Assembly: GCF_001292625.1 (NCBI RefSeq)
Contig: NZ_LAJH01000011.1
Location: 62,001-126,000, forward strand
Length of the DNA: 64,000 nt
Direction of reading: 5' to 3'
Origin: Shimia sp. SK013
GTDB lineage: Bacteria > Pseudomonadota > Alphaproteobacteria > Rhodobacterales > Rhodobacteraceae
Below the pieces are notes generated by a model that had not been told where the DNA came from, searched no databases, and saw only the letters and a list, made by a program, of their open reading frames with translations. This document shows positions 59,369 to 64,000 of this stretch, piece by piece (within the stretch, counting starts at the first letter, position 1; each line of letters opens with the position of its first letter). A program made the position numbers and the translations under genes.

Positions 59369-61680
59369 TGACTGAGACAGTTTCCATCAAAGGCGGCGTT
59401 CACCGCGATCTGGCCCACGACAGCGCGGCCAAGCACGTGACAGGTGCTGCGGATTACACCGATGACATCGCTGAGCCCATCGGCACGTTGCACGCCTATT
59501 TCGGAACCTCGGGCGTGGCGCATGCGCGGATCACATCGGTTGATCTTGACGCGGTGCGCGCGGCCCCCGGTGTGGTGGGCGTGCTGACGGCACAGGACGT
59601 TCCCGGGGTTAACGATGTCAGCCCGACAGGGCGACACGACGAGCCACTTTTTGCCAAAGATACCATCGAGTTCTGGGGACAAGTTGTGTTCGCAGTTGTG
59701 GCCGAAAGCCGGGATGAAGCGCGTCGTGCGGCGGCTTTGGCGCAGATCAGCTATGAGACTTTAGCGCATGTCATCGAAGCGGATGAGGCCATAGCCAAGG
59801 GGTATCCGGATGTAACCGACCCCATGACCCTGCAACGTGGTGACATTGCCAAGGGGCAGGCCGAAGCGGCGCATCGTATCAAGGGGCATATGCGGATTGG
59901 CGGGCAGGACCACATGTATTTGGAAGGGCACATCGCCTTTGCCATGCCCGGAGAAGACGATGATGTGGTGGTGCATTGCTCCACCCAGCATCCCAGCGAA
60001 GCGCAGCATATGGTGGCGCATGTTCTGGGCGTGCCAAACAACGCTGTGGTGGTGAACGTGCGGCGCATGGGCGGCGGTTTTGGCGGCAAGGAAAGCCAGA
60101 TGAACCAGTTCGCGGCTACTGCAGCTTTGGCGGCCAAGCGATGGAAAAGGCCGGTGAAAATCCGGCCAGACCGCGATCAGGACATGGAAAGCACCGGCAA
60201 GCGGCATGATTTTGTGGTCGACTATGATGTCGGGTTCGGGGACGATGGCCGCATCACAGCAGTGGACGCGCAATTTGCGGCGCGCTGTGGGTGGTCGTCG
60301 GACCTTTCGGGTCCTGTCACGGATCGGGCGCTGTTTCATGCCGACAACGCCTATTTCTACCCGCATGTGCGGCTGAAAAGTCGTCCGATGAAAACCAACA
60401 CCGTGTCCAACACCGCCTTTCGCGGGTTTGGCGGGCCGCAGGGCGTCGTCGGCGCGGAGCGCATGATCGAAGAGATCGCCTATGCCTTGGGCAAAGACCC
60501 GTTGGAGGTGCGCAAGGCGAACTTCTATGGTGACACGGACCGCAATATTACGCCCTACCATCAAGAGGTTGAGGACAACGTAGTTGGGCGACTGGTGGAT
60601 GAGCTTGAGCAGAGTTCCGACTATCAGGCGCGGCGCCAAGCGGTGTTGGATCACAACGCCAAGGGTGGCATTATCCGCAAAGGCATCTCACTTACGCCGG
60701 TGAAATTCGGGATCAGCTTTACCGCGACCTGGTTCAATCAGGCGGGCGCGTTGGTGCATGTCTATAACGATGGCTCGATTATGCTCAACCACGGCGGCAC
60801 AGAGATGGGGCAGGGGCTAAACACCAAGATAGCCCAAGTGGTGGCCGAGGCGTTTCAGGTTGATATTGACCGGATCAAGATCACCAAGACGACAACCGAG
60901 AAGGTGCCGAACACCTCTGCAACGGCGGCCTCATCCGGCACCGATCTGAACGGAATGGCGGCGCTGGATGCGTGTGCGCAGATCAAGGCGCGGCTGGTGT
61001 CGTGGGCGGCTGAGGCGTGGGATGTGGCAGAGGACGCCGTGATTTTTGTCGCCAATGCGGTGCGCGTTGGAAAACAGGAAATCGCGTTTAACGAATTTAT
61101 CTCAAAGGCTTACATGGCGCGTGTGCAGCTATCGGCGGCCGGGTTTTACAAGACCCCGAAAATCCATTGGGATCGTGAAAAGGGTCAGGGGCGGCCGTTT
61201 TACTATTTTGCCTATGGCGCGGCTGTGGCGGAAGTGTCGGTGGACACGTTGACCGGCGAATACCGCGTGGATCGGGCTGATGTGCTGCACGACGTGGGCA
61301 AGTCGCTGAACCCTGTATTGGACAAAGGTCAGGTTGAAGGCGCCTTTGTGCAAGGTTTGGGCTGGCTGACATCGGAAGAACTGGTCTGGGACGACAAGGG
61401 GCGGCTCAGAACCCATGCGCCAAGCACCTACAAAATTCCGTTGGCGGGCGATATCCCTCTGGAATTTAACGTGAAATTGGCGGATTGGTCCGAAAACCGC
61501 GAGTTGACGATCAAGCGATCCAAAGCGGTGGGCGAGCCGCCGTTCATGTTGCCGATCTGCGTGTTCGAAGCGCTCGGCATGGCGGTGGCGTCGGTGGCAG
61601 ACTATCGCGAATGCCCGCGGCTGGATGCGCCAGCAACGCCGGAACGGGTGTTGATGGCTGTGGAGCGGTTGAAGGCATGA
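59368..61680 (+). CDS. xdhB: Xanthine dehydrogenase molybdopterin subunit
   Basis: 770 residues. GAADYTDDI at the start, GGFGGKESQMNQFAA (Moco-binding), NTAFRGFGGPQGVVGAERMIEEIA with the substrate Arg, HGGTEMGQGLNTKIAQVVAEAF, TAASSGTDLNG and the C-terminal SKAVGEPPFMLPICVFEAL with the catalytic Glu are all XdhB landmarks. Purine oxidation in the cytoplasm. The start overlaps xdhA and the stop overlaps xdhC, so the three are one operon. Confidence 0.96.
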   Translation: MTETVSIKGGVHRDLAHDSAAKHVTGAADYTDDIAEPIGTLHAYFGTSGVAHARITSVDLDAVRAAPGVVGVLTAQDVPGVNDVSPTGRHDEPLFAKDTIEFWGQVVFAVVAESRDEARRAAALAQISYETLAHVIEADEAIAKGYPDVTDPMTLQRGDIAKGQAEAAHRIKGHMRIGGQDHMYLEGHIAFAMPGEDDDVVVHCSTQHPSEAQHMVAHVLGVPNNAVVVNVRRMGGGFGGKESQMNQFAATAALAAKRWKRPVKIRPDRDQDMESTGKRHDFVVDYDVGFGDDGRITAVDAQFAARCGWSSDLSGPVTDRALFHADNAYFYPHVRLKSRPMKTNTVSNTAFRGFGGPQGVVGAERMIEEIAYALGKDPLEVRKANFYGDTDRNITPYHQEVEDNVVGRLVDELEQSSDYQARRQAVLDHNAKGGIIRKGISLTPVKFGISFTATWFNQAGALVHVYNDGSIMLNHGGTEMGQGLNTKIAQVVAEAFQVDIDRIKITKTTTEKVPNTSATAASSGTDLNGMAALDACAQIKARLVSWAAEAWDVAEDAVIFVANAVRVGKQEIAFNEFISKAYMARVQLSAAGFYKTPKIHWDREKGQGRPFYYFAYGAAVAEVSVDTLTGEYRVDRADVLHDVGKSLNPVLDKGQVEGAFVQGLGWLTSEELVWDDKGRLRTHAPSTYKIPLAGDIPLEFNVKLADWSENRELTIKRSKAVGEPPFMLPICVFEALGMAVASVADYRECPRLDAPATPERVLMAVERLKA

Positions 61681-62495
61681 AACCCGCGGATATCATAGCG
61701 TTTTTGCAAAGCGATCTCCCTGTTGTAGAAGTGTCGCTTGCGCGTGTGCGGGGATCATCGCCACGTGAGCAAGGCGCTGTGATGTATGTGTCGAACGCGG
61801 GTATGGCGGGCACAATTGGTGGCGGTCAGTTGGAGTATATGGCGCTGGATGAGGCGCGTAAGTTGCTGAAATCAAATGGCAATGCTGCGATTATGGATGT
61901 GCCGCTGGGACCGGAGATTGGTCAGTGCTGCGGTGGTCGGGTCGAGATTTCCCTGAGCGTGATGGACGCGCATGCGCGGGCCGCGGCAACGGCGCGGGCC
62001 GCGGCAGACGCCGCCGCTTTGCCGCATGTTTATGTGCTGGGAGCAGGGCATGTGGGGCGGGCTTTGGTCAATGTGTTTCAACACATGCCGGTGGCGTGCC
62101 ATCTGGTGGACAGCCGCCCGGAAGAGCTGGGCATGAGCCAGGCTGATGTGGCCAAATCCCTGACAGCGTTGCCAGAATCTTTGGTGCGCTTAGCCCCAAA
62201 AGGCAGCGTTTTCATTGTGTTGACCCATGACCACGCGCTTGATTTTCTATTGGCGGCTGAGGCTTTGGCGCGCGGGGATGCGGCCTATGTCGGCATGATC
62301 GGATCGGCCACGAAACGCAGCAAATTTACCAGTTTTGCCAAAGCACAGGAGTGTGTGGACGCGCAGGCATTGGTCTGCCCTATCGGCGCCATGGGCAGCG
62401 GTGACAAGCGCCCCGAAGTGATCGCAGCTGCGGTGGTGGCAGAGGTGATGGCGGTTTTGACGGCCACATCTGTTGTGGCGCCCGTAACGAGCTGA
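61677..62495 (+). CDS. xdhC: Xanthine dehydrogenase accessory protein XdhC
   Basis: 272 residues. VEVSLARVRGSSPREQGAVMYVS and GTIGGGQLEYMALDEAR form the N-terminal XdhC domain; a Rossmann-like C-terminal domain has VYVLGAGHVGRALVNVF and YVGMIGSATKRSKFTSF. XdhC binds molybdenum cofactor, helps convert it to the sulphurated form and inserts it into XdhB. The ATG overlaps the xdhB stop by 4 bases. Confidence 0.95.
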   Translation: MKPADIIAFLQSDLPVVEVSLARVRGSSPREQGAVMYVSNAGMAGTIGGGQLEYMALDEARKLLKSNGNAAIMDVPLGPEIGQCCGGRVEISLSVMDAHARAAATARAAADAAALPHVYVLGAGHVGRALVNVFQHMPVACHLVDSRPEELGMSQADVAKSLTALPESLVRLAPKGSVFIVLTHDHALDFLLAAEALARGDAAYVGMIGSATKRSKFTSFAKAQECVDAQALVCPIGAMGSGDKRPEVIAAAVVAEVMAVLTATSVVAPVTS

Positions 62496-62516
62496 AACTT
62501 CGAAAAAACAGGTTCG

Positions 62517-62555
62517 GTATCGCGTCGGTATTGCGACTGTAACGCGTCGGTGCCG
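62517..62555 (+). repeat. 11-bp tandem repeat, copy B
   Basis: Units at 62517-62527, 62528-62538 and 62539-62549, then GTGCCG: the same three-unit 11-base array as at 39579, about 77% identical over 44 bases. It begins 21 bases after the xdhC stop. Both copies lie just behind a + strand gene. Confidence 0.75.
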
Positions 62556-62567
62556 TTTTCGTCCCGC

Positions 62568-62972
62568 TTAGCGGCGATAGGTCAAGGCCAGGGCAATGGC
62601 GTGACGCAGTGCGTCTGTATCGAGCGGCGCATCCAGTGGCACAAAAAGCGCGCGACTGCCGTCGTAGGTGAATGCATCGCCAAAACGCTCGCGCCACGCC
62701 TCGACCACGGTTGTCTGGCAATGCACCAGCATGGCGATGCGGTCTGGCGCATCAGCGGACCAGCCAAGACGGATCGGAGTGCCGTCGCGTTTGGGCGGCG
62801 CAAAACTGGGTTGGCCCCATTTCAGGCTTTCCTCAATCGGCAAGGCACCGGTTTCGGCGGCCGTGTCACAGATCAAATCCCGCAAAGCCCGCATGCCATC
62901 CTGCGGCGCCTTTGGAAGCGCCGCAATCGCCGGAGCAATCTGGGCCGGCAAGGGGGTTGCGGTTTTGGTCAT
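62568..62972 (-). CDS. DUF1801 domain protein
   Basis: 134 residues from the ATG at 62972, which overlaps the alcohol dehydrogenase stop by 4 bases. MRALRDLICDTAAETGALPIEESLKWGQPSF and the C-terminal LFVPLDAPLDTDALRHAIALAL fit the DUF1801/YdhG fold of small alpha/beta proteins with unknown function. The longer frame to 63257 was rejected. Co-transcribed with the alcohol dehydrogenase. Confidence 0.78.
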   Translation of the reverse strand: MTKTATPLPAQIAPAIAALPKAPQDGMRALRDLICDTAAETGALPIEESLKWGQPSFAPPKRDGTPIRLGWSADAPDRIAMLVHCQTTVVEAWRERFGDAFTYDGSRALFVPLDAPLDTDALRHAIALALTYRR

Positions 62973-64000
62973 GGCAGCACAACGATGTTGCCGGTGTGCT
63001 TTTTGTCGATGAAAGCCGACTGCGCGTCTTTGAGATCCGCCAACGGATAAGACGCGGCAAGTGCGGGGCGAATGTCGCCTGCCTCGATATAGCGGATCAG
63101 ATTGGGCATGACCGACAGGTCGATCACAGTGGATCCGGTGAACGTCAGGTCGCGCAGATAAAGCGTGCGCAAATCGAGTTCGACCATCGGGCCTGCAATC
63201 GCGCCCGATGTGGTCAAGCGACCACCGCGTTCCAGCATGTCCACCAGAGATGGCCAAAAGTCGCCGCCAACTACGTCGGCCAGCACGGTGATCTTTTCGT
63301 CGCCAAGGGCTGCGCGCAGGTTGTTGGGGGCACGTGGCAGGACGACGTCCGCGCCAAGGGCGGCGACGTCGGCGTGTTTTGCCTCTGATGCCAGCGCGAT
63401 CACCCGCGCGCCGCGCCGCTTGGCCAACTGGATCACCGCGCCGCCAACCCCGCCCGAGGCGCCGGGCACCAGCACCGTGTCCGCTGCTGTGACGTGCGCG
63501 CGTTCCAGCATGCCTTCGGCGGTAGAGTAAGAGCAGGAGAATGTCGCCAGTTCCGCGTCCGACAGGGAGCAGTTTACAGCCAGCGCGTTGCGGGCAGGCA
63601 TGACGGTGAACTGGGCGAAGCCGCCATCCATTTCAGACCCGAAATAGCCGGTTTTGTTTTTGTCCTGAAGGTCATCGGGATCGCGGATCCAGCAATCGGT
63701 GATGATGCGCTCGCCGATGCGGGCCATATCGACGCCTTCGCCCACGGCAACAATTGTGCCGCAGACATCCGCGCCCTGGATGCGAGGGAAGGTGATCGGC
63801 GCCCCGCCCCAGCTGGGATCATCACCATCGGGCGATTCATCGGTGGCGGTTTCGGTGGCGCCGGTGACGGCCTTGGAATACCAACCCGCACGTGTGTTCA
63901 CGTCGGTGTTGTTCATCCCGCATGCGCCGACGCGCACCAGCACCTGACCAGCGGCGGGCGTCGGCACGGGCCAATCGGTGCGCCATTCATACGCGTCCAG
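62969..64000 (-). CDS. Zinc-type alcohol dehydrogenase family protein, 5' end beyond window
   Basis: The frame stays open to the window edge, so the N-terminus is missing; 343 residues are visible. VLVRVGACGMNNTDVNTR is the N-terminal GroES-like segment, with Cys to Asn differences that suggest no catalytic zinc. VLVPGASGGVGGAVIQLAKRRGARVIALAS is the NADPH-binding GxGxxG region of the quinone oxidoreductase-like branch, and PNLIRYIEAGDIRPALAASYPLADLKDAQSAF ends the protein. The substrate is unknown. Confidence 0.87.
   Translation of the reverse strand: MDAYEWRTDWPVPTPAAGQVLVRVGACGMNNTDVNTRAGWYSKAVTGATETATDESPDGDDPSWGGAPITFPRIQGADVCGTIVAVGEGVDMARIGERIITDCWIRDPDDLQDKNKTGYFGSEMDGGFAQFTVMPARNALAVNCSLSDAELATFSCSYSTAEGMLERAHVTAADTVLVPGASGGVGGAVIQLAKRRGARVIALASEAKHADVAALGADVVLPRAPNNLRAALGDEKITVLADVVGGDFWPSLVDMLERGGRLTTSGAIAGPMVELDLRTLYLRDLTFTGSTVIDLSVMPNLIRYIEAGDIRPALAASYPLADLKDAQSAFIDKKHTGNIVVLP

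Overview
The window looks like a chromosome segment of a Roseobacter-group alphaproteobacterium (order Rhodobacterales). The evidence is the gene content: a GcrA cell-cycle regulator, the oxygen-dependent cobalamin pathway (CobG, CobF, CobN), carnitine-to-glycine-betaine genes, a non-pyrrolysine MttB-family methyltransferase, an XdhABC xanthine dehydrogenase, a LuxI-type synthase and many DUF families common in that group. Base composition is moderately GC-rich, genes are dense, and many stops and starts overlap by 4 bases. I saw no tRNA, rRNA, insertion sequence, prophage or CRISPR array.

Layout. 1-9.4 kb: housekeeping genes (thioesterase fragment, MATE exporter, orphan ABC-2 permease, gcrA, a prephenate-dehydrogenase-like gene, Bcr/CflA exporter, AsmA protein, gap with an unlisted 47-aa ORF). 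9.7-10.5 kb: a frameshifted outer-membrane beta-barrel gene. 10.7-14.3 kb: an isoquinoline-oxidoreductase-type molybdenum hydroxylase (iorAB) and an enoyl-CoA hydratase. 14.4-19.5 kb: a signalling block with a lone receiver, a free Hpt protein, a membrane histidine kinase, an OB-fold-like hypothetical, an acyl-homoserine-lactone synthase without a neighbouring LuxR, and a receiver protein with a degenerate GGDEF domain. 19.8-37.6 kb: a cobalamin regulon of 15 cob genes plus DUF1636, two Lin0512 proteins and a metallophosphoesterase, with a B12 riboswitch at 33.74-33.93 kb. 37.6-42.3 kb: carnitine catabolism (GlxA-type regulator, BKACE enzyme, a fused carnitine dehydrogenase/thioesterase, an SDR). 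42.3-46.5 kb: XRE regulator, DUF2061 protein, fatty acid desaturase, EamA transporter, NUDIX hydrolase, DUF983 protein. 46.8-49.0 kb: EF-hand protein, ECF sigma factor, putative anti-sigma protein and CnrX-like periplasmic sensor. 49.0-56.8 kb: a PleD-like diguanylate cyclase, DUF3572, HAD phosphatase, MttB-family methyltransferase, DUF4153 protein, and an H-NOX homologue next to an HNOBA-GGDEF cyclase. 56.8-64 kb: LysR regulator, xdhABC, DUF1801 protein and an alcohol dehydrogenase running off the end.

How the parts connect. The cob genes cover corrin ring construction from uroporphyrinogen III, cobalt insertion (CobN), adenosylation (CobO) and amidation (CobB, CobQ); cobS, cobT, cobD and the nucleotide-loop genes must lie elsewhere. 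The carnitine genes would yield glycine betaine, and MttB-family enzymes are corrinoid-dependent demethylases of quaternary amines, so supply and use of B12 may be linked, although no corrinoid protein is present here.

Most interesting observations: an H-NOX homologue that has lost both its axial heme histidine and its YxSxR motif, yet sits beside an HNOBA-GGDEF diguanylate cyclase; a tandem Lin0512 pair in a B12 operon; an 11-bp tandem repeat present at two loci 23 kb apart; an EF-hand/ECF/CnrX-like module; and the AHL synthase block. Several palindromes lie in divergent promoters (38572, 43145, 57772).
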